Counted from the stretch's first letter, positions 11,469 through 24,706 are shown. The stretch is 64,000 nt of DNA from Solicoccozyma terricola (GCA_001600875.1 BCLD01000007.1:214281-278280), one strand, 5' to 3'. Numbers and translations: made by a program. The notes: generated from the letters alone by a model not told the origin.

Positions 11469-12505
11469 GGTTGAAGAGAGGAGATGAAGAGGGGATGAAG
11501 GAAAAAGGGGGGAAAAAGGGGGGGGGGAAGGTTGAGAGATTTTCGTTTGGTTCTTAGATGGGATTTTAATATCACTGTTTCGTGAGGAGATTGAAAAACC
11601 CGGACTCTGAAGATGGGAAACGGACGATCGAAACGGTGTATGAAAAAAAAACCCGGTATAGAATTCCCTTCTTCTTCCTCTCCTCTCTTTTCATCCTCAT
11701 TCCTCTCCCTTCCATACCCCTTCTAATCCCCCCTACGCGATCATGGCACAAAGCACCATCGAGGGAACCTTTCCCTCTCCCGTCTCTTTCCTCTTTCTTC
11801 AAGAGTTGATGGGAAGAGGAAAGTTCCCTCGGTACCTTACCCACCGCTTGTGTCGATTTCGCTTAGTCGTCTTTATCATAGATGACCATTTTCATAGGGG
11901 GGAAAAAGAGACAAAAGAATTCCATACAAGCTAGCCGAGAGAGAGAGAGTGTGTGTTGGAAGAGGAAGATGGTGGTTAGATGGCGGCTTTGTTTTTGGAA
12001 TTCAATGCATTATCAAGGACTCGTCGATTGCGGAGAGACATCGCGCGATATGGGTAGTATACTGTGCAGACATTTATATATGTACGAAAATGGGTTGACA
12101 AGGATTGGGAGATGGGTGGTCGGGGGATCGAATGAGGGTGGGTGTCTACGTAGATGATGTATGTTCTTCGCATCAGAATGGTGAACATGCACCTTCTTCG
12201 GCTGTTGGATCTGTTTCCCTCTGTTCACTGCACGAGGTCCGATCACAATCCATGGTCCACCTACTACTTCGTTGGAGATGTCGTTGTAGATGTCTGTTGT
12301 GGGAGGCAACCAAGGACAGGACTGGCGGCTTTTTTTGCTACGAATGCACATCGCAAGCCGCCGTCGTCGTCGTCGTCGCCGACTTCCCCGGTCGATCAAA
12401 GGTATCTCCACCGATAGCTGGTCGATATCAACACCGACAACTGAGGATTCCGAACGAGTCTTGGGGGAAACCATCCTCTGTACTCTCGCCCACACCAAAT
12501 CTATC
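11469..12505. other. About 1-kb stretch without a recognised gene
   Basis: G-rich just after CHCHD5 (11500-11530), then pyrimidine-rich. Short ORFs on both strands lack coding character and splice support. It may include the promoter of the doubtful ORF at 12506. Confidence 0.3.
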
Positions 12506-13309
12506 ATGGCTACAACGGATCCTCTCATGCTCACCCTGCAATCGATGGGGAGTATGATCTTCTTGGAACATGATGTAAAACAATTCGACACCAATCAACT
12601 GATACAACGTCGGACGTACTCTTCCCAACGACCTCGCACGTCGTTATCAACGAAACATGATACCGAATCACCTACCACATTCTCGCACTCGCACTCGCAC
12701 TCGGACCATCACACGGTATGCCTACTCACACCACCTTCCCCGCATCTTCAAACCATCTCCCACATCTCCCACATCTCCCATCCACTTACCACATCATCCG
12801 TCAACTACCATCTTCCTCCTCAAACCTGCAAAACCGAAATCATATCCCTCACACACCCTTCCGACCCTGGCCCCGCCACCCACTCCATCGTCGTCCCCTC
12901 TCCGACTTTGAAGACTACGGAGCCGGCTTGTCTACCTCGAAGTCGAGTCCGGCGTCGTACGAGGATGAACACGGTCGATAGAGGTGGGAATCACAAAGAA
13001 GTGGACATCGGTGCAGGGAGTTGGTATGATCCAGAGGAATCGTTGATGACATCGGACGAAAGGTCGACCAATAATGATAATGCGATTATCAAACCTCGAA
13101 GACGACGTTCTGTCATACTTATCACCTATGCTCGATCATTACCACCTTATGGATTTCCATCGTCGTTCGTCTTGGACATCGCAACAACGTCACATCGAAG
13201 AGCATCGTGTCCTCAACCACCCACTACGATACACTCAGCGTTACACGAGGTAGCCCCAGCTCGCGATCGAGCCATTAAAAACGAGGATTTCAACGAGGAT
13301 CTCAACTAG
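12506..13309 (+). CDS. Doubtful Ser/Thr/Pro/His-rich hypothetical protein
   Basis: An uninterrupted 267-codon reading frame starting MATTDPLMLTLQSMG in a good start context (ATCATGGC) and ending NEDFNEDLN. The open frame continues upstream to about 12290. The protein is rich in Ser, Thr, Pro and His, with a HSHSHSDHH run and two basic clusters (RSRVRRRTR and KPRRRR). No domain is recognised. Another frame also gives a protein-like stretch here (DFEDYGAGLSTSKSSPASY), so a spliced or frameshifted gene is possible. Unlike its neighbours it has no clear introns. It could also be non-coding. Confidence 0.35.
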   Translation: MATTDPLMLTLQSMGSMIFLEHDVKQFDTNQLIQRRTYSSQRPRTSLSTKHDTESPTTFSHSHSHSDHHTVCLLTPPSPHLQTISHISHISHPLTTSSVNYHLPPQTCKTEIISLTHPSDPGPATHSIVVPSPTLKTTEPACLPRSRVRRRTRMNTVDRGGNHKEVDIGAGSWYDPEESLMTSDERSTNNDNAIIKPRRRRSVILITYARSLPPYGFPSSFVLDIATTSHRRASCPQPPTTIHSALHEVAPARDRAIKNEDFNEDLN

Positions 13310-13591
13310 GATGTTTTTGGCATCTCCAGGATGTTAGGTATACCCCCTCTGCTAGTCCATCATCCGAGAAAACATCGATGAGAGCTTCGAAATCGTAGCA
13401 CTCAGTAAGAAGTCGAACCCGTTCTGCGAATCCGGTCGGAATAAACAGGAGACAATTTATAATAAGGACAATTTACAACATCGTAACATCTCCAAGCACA
13501 GATCAGAAACATTGTACCCTACATTCGTCGTCCTTACCTCGTGATTGTAGTCGTTAGAGGATCGTAAATCACATTCTACCGTATCATTTCA

Positions 13592-16303
13592 TTAATTTGT
13601 AGGATATGCGATACGCATACCCAGAGTAGCTTTATTCCGAGCCTTGGGCGGAGGTCGATCCGGTCGTGTGGTTACGTATGATGGTTCCTGCTTGGTCGCC
13701 TGACGCCCTTGTTGGTGAACCCACGAGGCCAGAGTCGGCGGCTTCGCCTTGGTTGGTCGAGTTACGGCTAGAGGTGGATCAAATACTTCGACGGCTTGCA
13801 CGAGCTGTTCGGGCGCGAACGAGCCGGGGAAGTCGTCGAACTCATCTTCATCCTCTGCGTTCTCGGTGATTGGTCGACTCCTCTTCGTCCGTTCGACATC
13901 CGACTCATCCGAATCATCCGACAGAACGTGGACCAGTTGAGGATCCGGTTCTTTCGAGCTTGCCAAGAGCGGTGTCGCTGCTATCACATCCACCTCTCCG
14001 AACCTAGCCTGTCCATACTCTCGACTTTCTTTAACGATTCGAATGGCGAGATCTCGTCCGTCTTGTCCTTCGCCTCGTGAACCGAGGTCCTGCCGAGTCA
14101 AGGAGACGGCAATCTCGGGGATCAGAACGTGATGAATGAGGTCATCCCTTTCGAGTGGTTCAAAAAGAGCAGCATTCACGGCATCTGACAAGCGATTTCC
14201 GAGAGCGGATGTGAGGACTTGGGAAATGACACGACGACCTATTTCGCCATAGCTAAGGAAGGGTGATCCGTGTTAGTCTTATTCGGGATCGATAAATACA
14301 CCCCGTAATACCACTCACTACCCAGGCTGTAACCTCTCCAACACCGCCGCACTCTGTAACAACCCGCAGCTCAACCACTTTCTTCTCCCACCAGCGTCTT
14401 CAATATCTCGCTTCGCAAAATGGAACCAAGCTGATCTCGACGGATAAAGCAAGACCTGCTCTACGTCTTTCATGATTTCTGTGCTATTCAATCTTCGTTT
14501 GAGGTCCGCTGTAACGAGAGTTCGAGGATACCCTGCAAGTTCTCCAAGTGGAATAATGTGGGTCTCCGCTCGATGAAGTTTACAAGCGCCGATAGTTCGT
14601 GTCCAGTGAGGCGAAGAATCGCCAGTGATAGGTGCGGCAGCTGCGAGTCGGGAAAGCCTTTGTACGAGTTCTACAGATTGACGTTTGGGTAGTGGTTCGG
14701 AACAGTACTATAGACGAGTATAATATCGATTAGCAGACGGACACGCAAATCCCTGTACTAGATCAGCGACTCACCGGACACTTTTCTGTCGTGCTGATGA
14801 ATTTCTCTTTAAAAAAGCCAAGAAAACATATCCACATCTCAGTATACTACCACTCTGATATCACCTCTAATGATGGCAAAACTCACTGCAAAACCGCTCC
14901 GCTCTACCGCCTGTCAGTAATAGTTTAAGACGACCGTCCTCTACCGGTTCAAGATCATGATCTACCTTTCGTCTCGAAGGCTTCAACATCAACTCATCCT
15001 CACTTCCACCATCACTACCCAGCTCGTCTACTTCTAAACTCAATCTATTCATTCTCCCTGAAGCGCTCACACCTAACAAACCTTCATCTTCCATCTCGTC
15101 AAAATCATCTTCATGTACAGTGCGTCGTGTTTGGCTTTTGTTATTAGTAGACGGAAGAGTCATTGGAAACGGTGCAGTTCGAGAAGGCGATGATTTTTCC
15201 CATTCAGGATCATATTCTCCGTCTGTGTCTTCAAGAGAATCCGAACAGTCATCTCCTTTCGAGATGCGATTATTCTTCGGTTTCCGTTGTGGAAGACGTA
15301 GGGAGGCTTCTTTGAATGGACTTATCGGTGATGCTGACATTCCATCATCGTGGGTTCTGGATGTTGACCTTGAGCGACGATGGAATGTCAATGAAGCACG
15401 CGGTGTTTCTGGAATGGAAGTATCAGGCGTTTGCGTGCCAGATGGTATGGAAATCAAGTCCATAGTTGGATCAAGGTTCGATGATGGGGGCATGAGGACG
15501 GGAGGTGGTCGTTTTATCCGTGGTTTAGGTCGGGTGATAGTTACGGGAGGATCTTCCGGTTGTGAGGGGTATTTTGAAGGTGATGACTTGGGATTGCTGA
15601 GGATAGCCGGTCGTCTTCGAGTATCTCTCTTGATCTCCTTTCCCATTCCCTTTTCCGGCTCTTTATCAGTGACCTTCTTCTTCCTCTTGATGATTACTTT
15701 AGATTTCTTGCTCCAATCTCCCTCTTCCATCGCATGATCGTCTAAATCTCTGGCCCTCTCCTTGCCTTTACCTTTCCCTCTAAGCACATTTCCATTCTTC
15801 TCGTTTAATCTTGCATGTTTGGGAGAGGATAGAGCATCGATTACTTTATATTCGTTTTCATGGAGATCGCTACCGTCTACATCGCCCGAGGACGGAACGA
15901 CCAAATCCAACGATTCTCTCGTTCTTTTAGTAGACTTTGACGTCGGTCGGATTGGAGAGGAAACGGATTGTTGGGAAGAAGAAGGTTGTCCATCATTTGA
16001 TAAAATTTCACCTAGAGATCCTGTGAGTGTTCGTGAATAGCGAGCTTTGTTGGGTTGCGATTTTCGACCTAGAGGAGCGAATGCATTTTCATCCCTTTTC
16101 GTCTCTCCAAATCGATTTCTTTCTCGTCCTCCATCTACACCAATCCAAGTACTCTGTTGACAACTCCGTCTCACTTCAACTTTTTTCTCGGTGTTGCATG
16201 AAGGGACGCCGTTGGAAGGTAGAGGTTGGGAGGATGTTGAGTGGTATGACAGATATTCATCTCGTGAACCGTACGATGACATTTCGCGGTTTAAAGACTC
16301 CAT
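13592..16303 (-). CDS. RTC4: RTC4-domain protein
   Basis: Member of the fungal Restriction of Telomere Capping 4 family; in yeast the name comes from a telomere-capping genetic screen and the biochemical role is unknown. The 5' exon (16303 to about 14880) encodes a long disordered, basic and Ser-rich region (MESLNREMSS..., with IIKRKKK and KPRIKRPPPV) and ends LLTGGRAERFC. After an intron follow FFKEKFISTTEKCP and YCSEPLP, the Cys-containing start of the Rtc4 domain, then helical sequence (LSRLAAAAPI..., GYYGEIGRRVISQVL, LSDAVNAALFEPL, LIHHVLIPEIAVSLTRQDL). The last exon ends in an acidic/basic tail and stop at 13592. The start has a clean context and faces the SGNH gene across 322 bp. Confidence 0.75.
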
Positions 16304-16625
16304 GATGCAGATGAAGCGCTACGCTACGATGGCTACGGATAGCCATGAGACGGACATGCAGAGGGTGGTTGTAGAGGGCGACGGCGACGACGATGAACGA
16401 GGATGTACGGTTGAGGAATGAAAGGGGGGTGATTGTTGACATTTAGAGTCACGTGCTTACACAGTTGAAGAGGTAGACAGCAGACAGCAGACAGCACCAT
16501 CTATGGCAGACCAGGCAGCAGCGTATCACCGACTCAGCATGCTCCCATAGACAGACACACCTCGTCCTTCCGTCTTCCTCCCACCCGCTACCCGTCAAAC
16601 TCGCGTTTCGAAACAGGTCCTCGTC
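16304..16625. promoter_or_regulatory. Divergent promoter region, RTC4 / SGNH gene
   Basis: The 322 bp separate two start codons that point away from each other. It contains a short GACAGCA repeat near 16477-16497. No further element is identified. Confidence 0.45.
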
Positions 16626-19270
16626 ATGCAGACATCCTCCATTCCACTCTCCGAGTACGGCCAGGCTTCAGGCCACTCCACATCCAGACCGGACGATGCG
16701 CTACTCTCTCCTCACAGTGAAGACCAGAATGGCATCGAAGAGTCCATCCAACCTTACACACCCTCACGTCCATCTCCGTACCGTCCAAAACGAGGTCAAT
16801 CTACCTCTTATCGAATACTTGGCCGTCTATGGCGGCCTCTCATATGCATTTTCACACCGATCGTTATCGTCTTCATATATGGACTAATACACCCTCATAT
16901 ACCTGCTCTTCCACCACTTCCAACTGTATCAATCTCACACGGATCCTCGACGTTCTCCTCTGGACTAGGAGGAACAGAATGTGGATGCGGCTCAAGAAGT
17001 TTGAAGGGTGACGCGAAGAGGATATGTGAGGTATACGGGAAAAAAGCATTGGAAAGATCTAGATTGTTTGATGGATCAGGCGGTCGTGTTCGTCGAGTAC
17101 TAAGTCAAGCGAAAAACGACAAGAGAGTTTTGAAAGTTGGGATCTTGGGAGGAAGTGGTGAGCTTTTGACACGGGTTTTGCACTTATTTTTTGTGCCGGA
17201 GGACTAATGTGGTTCCTGGACGGAAAATCGACAGTTTCCGCATGTCATGGTCTTCATCCGTCTCCAGAGTATCCACAAGGCGATCCACAAGGTCCTGGCT
17301 GTTACACCACCTTATTCAAGGAATGGCTAAATACAGCATTTCCTTTGGTGAATATGATTGTTTTCCCATAACATTGTCAAGTGGAAGATTTTCGTGGGAC
17401 TGATGTTTTATCTGAAATGGTTGGATAGAATAAAGGGATGGAGCATGAGATTATGAACGGTGCGATTGGAGGAGTGGATTCAAGGTGAGGCAGGACGATT
17501 TGTTTGTATTTAACATCTGATGAGCTGATTCGTTCCGGGTCAACGGGTTAGTTATTATGCGTTCTGCGGAGTAAGTTGCTATCCTAATCATACGTTTGCA
17601 TAGTCTAAATTGATCCATCTCCTCCGAACCACAATCAGACACACCACCTCCCGACCGATGTGGATCTCATCATTTTAGATTTCGACGTGAACGACCAAAC
17701 GTACGTTGTACTTTTCTCTTGCATCCCCTTCTTCTTTTCGATCTACTAACCCAATAACCACTTTTCAGATCTCACCTGTATCAATCCTTCTTCGACCAAC
17801 TACTTCGTGTCTTGCTCGAATTTCCTTCTCAACCTGCAATAATCATCCTAGGCGCATGGTCTCCCCTTGTGGCTCTGGACCAGGGTTATGGAGATCCTCA
17901 GATCGTACATCTGCCTATCAGTCATTATTATGATGTTCCCTATATATCGTGCGTTGCTCATTTCTGGGACCCTGATCTTCTCTTTTCAGTAGGGGAAGCT
18001 GATGCTCGACCCCGTATCGCTAATCGTTTAGCTTGAAGAGAATGGTTTGGAATCATTATTTACGATGGCCAAAGAGCACGACCGAGACATTTTGGTTATG
18101 GGATGCGGTACATCCTAATGCTAGAGGTCATGTGAGTACCATGGATTTGTTTGATTTTCCTTTCGAGGGCAAAAAGAAGAAAGAAAAAAACTGAACCTAA
18201 GATGCGGAATCCCCAGCGAGTCCTTGCGGATTTACTTATCTCATACCTTGAAAATCAAATCTGTTATGTTAATACCATTGGTCTACAACAATCTGATCCG
18301 ATCGATTTGACAATCGCCACGGAGGACACCTTCGGCTCGCTCATTGATGCGTCGACGCCTTACAAATCGTTAACGCTCTCTGACCCAGCAAATCCACCGT
18401 CAGGATGGCAAGACAGTTTTAACAAAGACACGATTGACAAGATAGGATGGGAATCAAAAACTTTCGTTTCTCCGCTTTCTCCATACGCACCGCCATTGAC
18501 TCCACTAACTCAACCCCTGCGCGACGTTATCGATCCGACCAAGCAGGATCCTTCAGACGCCAGAAAGATCCTCGGTCTGATACAGCCGAAAGTGTTCTGT
18601 GCAGACGCCAATGATCCTGAACATCCGATGGCACCGGCAAGCGCAGACGGGTGGAGTAAATATGCATGGAATGATGAGAAACATTATTGGGTCAGCGACA
18701 CGGTTGGAGCGAAGATACGGGTTGATATCAAAGTTTCACAAGGAAGGTGAGAGGGCATTCATTGTTCTGGTGAAGAAGTGCTATGTTGCTGAATACATGT
18801 CGATCTTGTAGAATCGCCGTTTACTACTTCCGAAGTCAGAAATACGATCTTGGAGATGCCAATTGCTGGGTCGATGATAACGAGAAAGGTGCTGTGCGCC
18901 TTCCAGGTTGGTGGAAGACGGCATACAATGTCGCAAGGTACGAGCCGATCATAACACTGCGAGATGGCCTTAATGCGCTTGCTGACCATCCGTTGATACA
19001 CGTGTGCAGCGTGGCATACATAGATGAGAAAGTAACACCGGGAGACCATTAGTGAGTTTTCCACAAGATTTGCTCGAATCAATTCCGACCTGACGACTTC
19101 GTTTCTTGATCCACCAGTGTCACATGCGAAGTAAGTGATTTGTTGGTATCCACGCGCTCGACACCTCCTGAAATTTCATCACCTCGCATTTACAGATCAT
19201 TCCGGAAACCTCGCATCCATCGAATCCCAACGCGCACCACTTCCGCATTGTAGCAATCATGGCAACTTAG
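16626..19270 (+). CDS. SGNH/GDSL-fold type II membrane protein, capsule-associated type
   Basis: Likely secretory-pathway enzyme of the SGNH hydrolase fold; it resembles proteins annotated in Tremellomycetes as capsular-associated, so an esterase or acyltransferase acting on glycans is plausible but inferred. After a Ser/Pro-rich cytosolic tail comes one membrane anchor (about residues 65-90, LICIFTPIVIVFIYGLIH). The catalytic core follows: block I is LGGSVSACHG (Ser), then GDPQGPGCYTTLFKEW, NGAIGGVDSSYYAFCG (Gly block), LDFDVND (Asn block), ILGAWSP, and WDAVHPNARGH (Asp-x-x-His). The C-terminal half (WVSDTVGAKIRVDIKV..., WVDDNEKGAVRLPGWW, ETSHPSNPNAHHF) looks like a beta-sandwich. About ten exons, one of only 19 nt (17552-17570). 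The stop is at 19268-19270. Confidence 0.8.
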
Positions 19271-19406
19271 AGATGGATGTCAAGCATATCTGTCGGTCAA
19301 AATGCAAAAGGTTGTATCATATAGAAAATAGAAAGGTCGATGCTAACGATCTTGATGACGCCGTGAAAAGTTGAATCTGCCCGCGGCCAGCAGCATCGGA
19401 TTTCCC

Positions 19407-22400
19407 TTACCCGATATGCTTGTATCCCATCCTCATCGCATACTCGATCTCTTCTTGCTTTGTCAACCTATCCGCTCCACCCCAATTTGCCGAGCTTGAA
19501 CGAGGTCTGAACTTGCCCTTGCGAGCTTCCGGGAAGAGCTCATCCATGACCACTTCGGGGATTTTGCCGAAGAGGTCTTCTGGGTCAATGTCCTGCTGAT
19601 GCGCGGCACCCTGTCTGAGCTCCGGCGAATCGACCCAGTCCGGGTTCTTCTTCTTTGTCTGCTTTCGTCTGTCGTCTTCGTCCGAAGAATAGCCGAAGCT
19701 GTTATAGGACGTTTGTCAGTGATTGTGGGCTCGAATAGGAAAGACAATCGCCACTCACTCGCTAGAGATATCGGGTAATTCGACATCCTCTGGACGGATC
19801 TGCGGACTAGCCGACCCGCCACCCATCGCAATTCTACGTTGCAACTTCGTGAGCTCGTCCTTTGCCGGCTTTGGTGCAGGGGTGACCATGCCTTGCAACA
19901 TCGATTGAGCCAAGGGCGCTCGTTGCATCGAAGCGCGCATCGAAGTCCTCGATGGGGGCGGCTTGACGAGCGTGATTGTCGCTCCAGCGGTAGGACGCGA
20001 AGGCCCAGCCGTGTGCATGTTGTTTGGCCCTGCGTTCGAAGCCTTAGCCTGGTGAGGCATAGGTCGGACCGGGGCACCCATGGATTTGTTGACGATTAGT
20101 CCTCCCCCTGTCGCGGAGCTTTGAGGCTGCACGCTGGGCACACGCATAGGCTCCTTGCCTTTGTTAGGAGGCTGCATCATCATCTTCCTCATGACTGGTT
20201 GGTTGACAGCTTTTGCGCGGGCTGCTGCCGCTGCCGCATCAGTTTCAAGCTGTACATCGGCTTGTGGTAAGCGAACCGTTGACCAGCTGGAGACCGAAAG
20301 AGAAAACTCGCCTTCGCTTTCACGGCTGCTTCAGCCTTTGCCTTGTCCGCCTCCCTCGCCATACGTCTCTGCAACTCGGCACGCTCTTTCTTTCGACGCT
20401 CAACTTCCTCAATCCTTCTTTGTCTCTCTTCAGCGGCTACCTTTGCCTCACGCTCTTTCTCTTGCTCGACTTTCTGGCGCTTGCGTTGCTCTCTTTCCTC
20501 TTTCACAGCCTTACGCTTCGCATCAGCTTGCAATTGCTATAGGAACGGTCAGACATGTCAGCCAGGGAATTTAAAGTCAGAAGCTCGAGCTCACCTGCTC
20601 GCGAGCTTGAGCCGCTGCATTGATACTTGGGGGCTTGGAGACCTGAGGCTTTTGCCCAAATGTCTTGTTGGCAATGCGCTCGGCATGGGCGAGTCGGTCT
20701 GCGGCACCGGTTCGTGAGTTGGTGGAAGCATTGAGACGCGATGTGTTTACGCTGCTGGTCTGTGGTGGCATGGGCTGAAAAGAAGCCGTCACCTCCAGTT
20801 AGCTGCATGCGGTGAAGGGGGATTAATAAGTACGTGCTCACCTTGAAGGAAGGCTTCGCCACCGCCGGCGGAGACGCCGGTCGCGATCCCGGTGCTGCTG
20901 AAGACTCCATTGACTCCGAATCTAAGGTTACGACGTAATCCATTTCACCCCCATCAGTCGTCGTGGTCACATCCGCGAGCAGACCTGCGAGATCTTCCTC
21001 GTCTCGCTCGTTCATATCCTCTGTGTGGGACTCGTCATTGACGGACATAGCTTGAGAGTAGCTGAGGCCACGGGAAGGTAGTGCGATGGGTTCCTCCTCC
21101 ATCGGGTTGTCGATCGCTTTCCTTGGCTGTACCACGGGTTTGATGGCGAAAATATTAGATGTTTGCGTGTGTTGCGCTGGCTGACCGGCCGGCTCGCTGT
21201 CGTCGAAGGCTTTGATAGGCTTCAATTGCTCTGCGACCAATCTCTGCATCCTTTCTGTGGGCAATATGATAGGAAGAGCGCGGATGCCCCGAGGGGGAGT
21301 GTTCGTCGGGGTGGTAGACTCCTGTGCAGGAGTGAGCTGCTCAACATCCAATACGAAGCTGCCTTCTTCCTCCATCCGCCCGGCTGCCTGCTTTTGTTGT
21401 ACAGGCGATACAGCAGGCGAGAGGGCTGTTTGTAACCCTTGTTCCATCTCGCGATCCTCTGCTGGTGGAAATATGGCGGCCTCTGACTCTGTCGGAGGTT
21501 CCAGTTGAGGTTCAAGCTGCTCGTTTGTGGATTGCTCCTCCTCGACTTCAGGCGTAGCTGATCGCAGTACCTTGGGTTCGATTGCGATTTCGACCTCAAC
21601 GGCGTGCACAGGAGCACTTGACAAGGGACTTGCAGGACCCTCCTCGTCAATGCTCTGCTCCGAGGTCCGGGATATAGGCAGTTCAGCACTCTCTGCCGTT
21701 TCCATCTCCGCCTTTTCTGGCCCATTCCGAGCGAACAGGAGCGGACCATTACCAATTGTTGACCTGAAGGGATTCCATGCACCGCCGATACCTGACGTTC
21801 CGAGACCAACACCTTGAACGCCGGTGCCACTTGAAGCGGGACCGGCGATCGTGGGTCGAGACTGAGAAGCAGCCAAGGCCTTCTTCTCCTGCAAGTTTGC
21901 CATGAGACGGTGAAGATGATTCTGTTGTGATACTTGCGACACTGGTGGATCCGATTTTGGAGCTTGTGGTGCGGTGTAGACCGGTGCGGAGAGGGACTTT
22001 GAAGTAGCGTCTTCCGGGGATTGAATTTGCATAGATGGCATGGGACTGACCGCATCGTCTCCGGTTCGTGCAGGCACCGATGAAACATCTCGCTTCTCTT
22101 TGCTCACACCTTGCTCATCAGGCACCGGCCTTTGTTGCCTGTTTGCATTCACAACCGACGCTGCGATACTTTTTCTTAAGCCGGCTTCGCCGGCGCCACC
22201 CAGGGCTTTGCTTAACCACGAGCTGCGAACACCTCCTGGACCTCTCGGTGGAGGTGCACCGGAGATTCGAGGTGCAGAAACACCACCACCTCCAATTGAT
22301 TTCTCCCGAGGTGCAAACAACGACGTGTTGACATCTCGGAAGCTTGATGGTCCGCCGGTCAGTCTTAGAGGTTCCAACTCAAGGGCACCGCCTCGAGATT

Positions 22401-23825
22401 GACGTTCGGAAAGCTTGCGGCCGGATCGGGAGTCGGTATCGTCACGAAGAGGGATCACGAGATCGTATGTTCCGTTGGGCGCCGCAGCCGTTTCCTGCGA
22501 TTCGTTGGATGGTGCATCCGTCTCATCCTCTTGGATTGCGAGAACATCGTTGTTTGAGTTTGCAGCTGAAATCGTCTCCCTCGCCTCGGTGGGGTCATCT
22601 TCGGCGGTGTTCGAGATATCAAATGTGATCTCTGTCGATGGAGCGGCAATTTGCTCTGGAGTTCCCTCCATCGCTTCATCGCTCTTCTCCGGAGCATTAT
22701 TTGACGAGCTCTCTAGATGTTCGACTGGTTCGGAACTGTCCATATTAACATCGAGTTGTAGTTGTTCAGTCGACTCCTCGATTTCAGATCGTTTCTCATC
22801 CTCCACAAGGACTGGAACCGCGGCCTCGACATCTTCCGCATGTTCCATGTCCACGTCCACATTCACAGACGACGCCAAGGTAGTGATCGAAGAGACGCTA
22901 TCTGTTTGAACCAACTCTTCTTTACCCTTCTTCTTCTCTTTCTTCTCCTTCTTCTCCTTCTTCTCCTTCTTCTCTTTCTTGTCTTTCTTTTCTTTCTTCT
23001 CCTTTTTCACATCCTCCTCAGCTTTAGTGCCCTCACCACCAAATGCATCTCTCAATCCACCACCTACAGTACGTAGTGGAGATCCTCGAGGAGAAGCCAC
23101 GAGAGAAGCGGACGAAGTGAGATGACAACGAGCGGTGTTGGGTGTGGAAGGTAGGTGAGACCGTGGTGAAGGAATGTTTGAGCGGGGTGAGAAGAGGAGA
23201 CGAGCGGTTGACTTGGGTTTAGGTTTGAGCTGTGTATGGGAATGGGTGTTTTAGTGTGGGTGTCATGATATAGCAAGAGAGGATCGCATCACACTTACCA
23301 TCTTGCCCTCCAACGCTTCGCCAACAATTACCATTTGATTCTCCTTGTTCAAGCCGACCGACCTCCCGCCGACAATCGACAACAAGGACGACGAAGAAGA
23401 TGAAGTTGAGATGTCATTGTTGGCTTTACGTATTCTGTCTTCTCTTTCTTTATCAGCAGCAGCGATCGCTCGAGTCTTGTTCTTCTTTGCTGTTCGAATA
23501 GGTGTCTTGAGGATAGTTGCGAGTCTGTTATACGTCACACCGGGCGCCTTCGATCAGCTTGCTGCGAGTTGGTTACATCCCAACTGACAACCACTTACCC
23601 TCCATCGACGTCCAAGTCATTGTCCGAAGATGCTATCGCCAATACGTTCTCCATGTATCCTTCGAGCCAGTCATATCCTTGTGCTTGAATCTGGGTCTCG
23701 AGAGAAGCCAGGAAGCCGGAAGCCTCCTCGACGAGATCGCGACGGAGAGAAGCGTGGTATGTGGGACCAGAGGAGGAGGAAGCGAAAGCCGTGGATGCAG
23801 ATGACTGGAATACCATCGCGGTCAT
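19407..23825 (-). CDS. SLI15: INCENP/Sli15, chromosomal passenger scaffold
   Basis: Scaffold of the chromosomal passenger complex, binding and activating Aurora kinase at centromeres and the spindle midzone. The first exon (ATG at 23825; second ATG 23816) encodes LRRDLVEEASGFLASLETQ and YDWLEGYMENVLA, the N-terminal helix that pairs with survivin and borealin. After further small exons a disordered region follows, with a Lys/Glu-rich run (KKEKKEKKDKKEKK, about 22910-23010). A long charged coiled coil (RKAVKEEREQRKRQKVEQEK..., near 20300-20520) matches the INCENP single alpha-helix. The C terminus has the IN-box: ELPDISSEYSDSDDE, PDWVDSPELRQ, then SSSANWGGADRLTKQEE ending EYAMRMGYKHIG; the SSS-AN-W element is the Aurora-phosphorylated TSS-like motif. 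About 1,300 residues. It is divergent with haspin and convergent with the SGNH gene, 136 bp apart. Confidence 0.92.
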
Positions 23826-24706
23826 TGTGCTGCCGAAGCCGATTGATTGATTGATTGTTGATGCTGTCGCTGTTGACGGTTGACGGTGAACGGTGACGAT
23901 GGATGTTGTATGATGCGTAGAATAACAAACAACATTCGGCGGTTGACCATCCGTGAGAAATAGTTCGCCACCCGTTTCACCGCCACCGACATCCCCCACA
24001 GGGATATTCGTTGCCGCACTACATGATTAAACGCACTGATTTCATTCCATGCTTCATGGGATGAAATACTGCTGTGAGTCCCTCAATATCCCAGCAAATA
24101 CTTCAAGAAACCGCCTCTGTCAGATCTCCCCTGCAGAAGCTGCGATACATTGAGCTCCAATTGTAGTTAGTTCTAGGCTTACATCACCCAGATGCCTATA
24201 AAATATCCAAGTCAGTGCTCACTTCTTCACAGCCTTCCCCCCACAACCAACTGGTCTTTCTATGCTCAGAGAGGAAGTTGAGATGATGCAATCAAATTTA
24301 GCTTAGGCTGTTCGCGACTCCTTATGACCGGACCCCCCTGGCTCACGAGGGATGGTCTAATGTAAGTATTCCAACGGACAAGAATCCATTTCAAGTCACA
24401 CAGGAGTGATCTTGAAAGCAAGCCTGAGATCATCAGGCTGAATCGCAGACACTGTGCATTGTTTGCTGTACTTTGACAGGGGTTGACCTCCTGCTCAGCT
24501 CGGTGGCGAATTTGCCACTCACTCGCCACCCACGTGACCTGTTCGAAGTTGAAGCACATTCCACTTGGATCAACAACCCGAGCTACAAATTATCATCATC
24601 GACATTATCATCATTATCATCATCAACACGACAACGACAGCAAGGATCTTCCTACGACAACTTTCCTTAGGAACCACCGGTTTGATCTGATAAACCGGGA
24701 GCCACG
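23826..24706. promoter_or_regulatory. Shared INCENP-haspin divergent intergenic region
   Basis: These 881 bp separate the start codons of INCENP (-) and haspin (+). An imperfect ATC/ATT trinucleotide tract lies at about 24590-24632. Nothing else coding is seen, so it probably carries both promoters. No cell-cycle box is claimed. Confidence 0.5.

Noticed and set aside
12013..12594. 193-codon minus-strand ORF
   Set aside because: An Arg-rich run comes from a GTC/GAC repeat, and the composition and lack of any motif or splice signal do not support coding.
15120..15737. 205-codon plus-strand ORF
   Set aside because: It is antisense to the disordered N-terminal exon of the RTC4-domain gene, whose minus-strand frame is longer and continues in phase.
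22762..23076. Leucine-rich plus-strand ORF
   Set aside because: It is the antisense shadow of the Lys/Glu-rich segment of INCENP.
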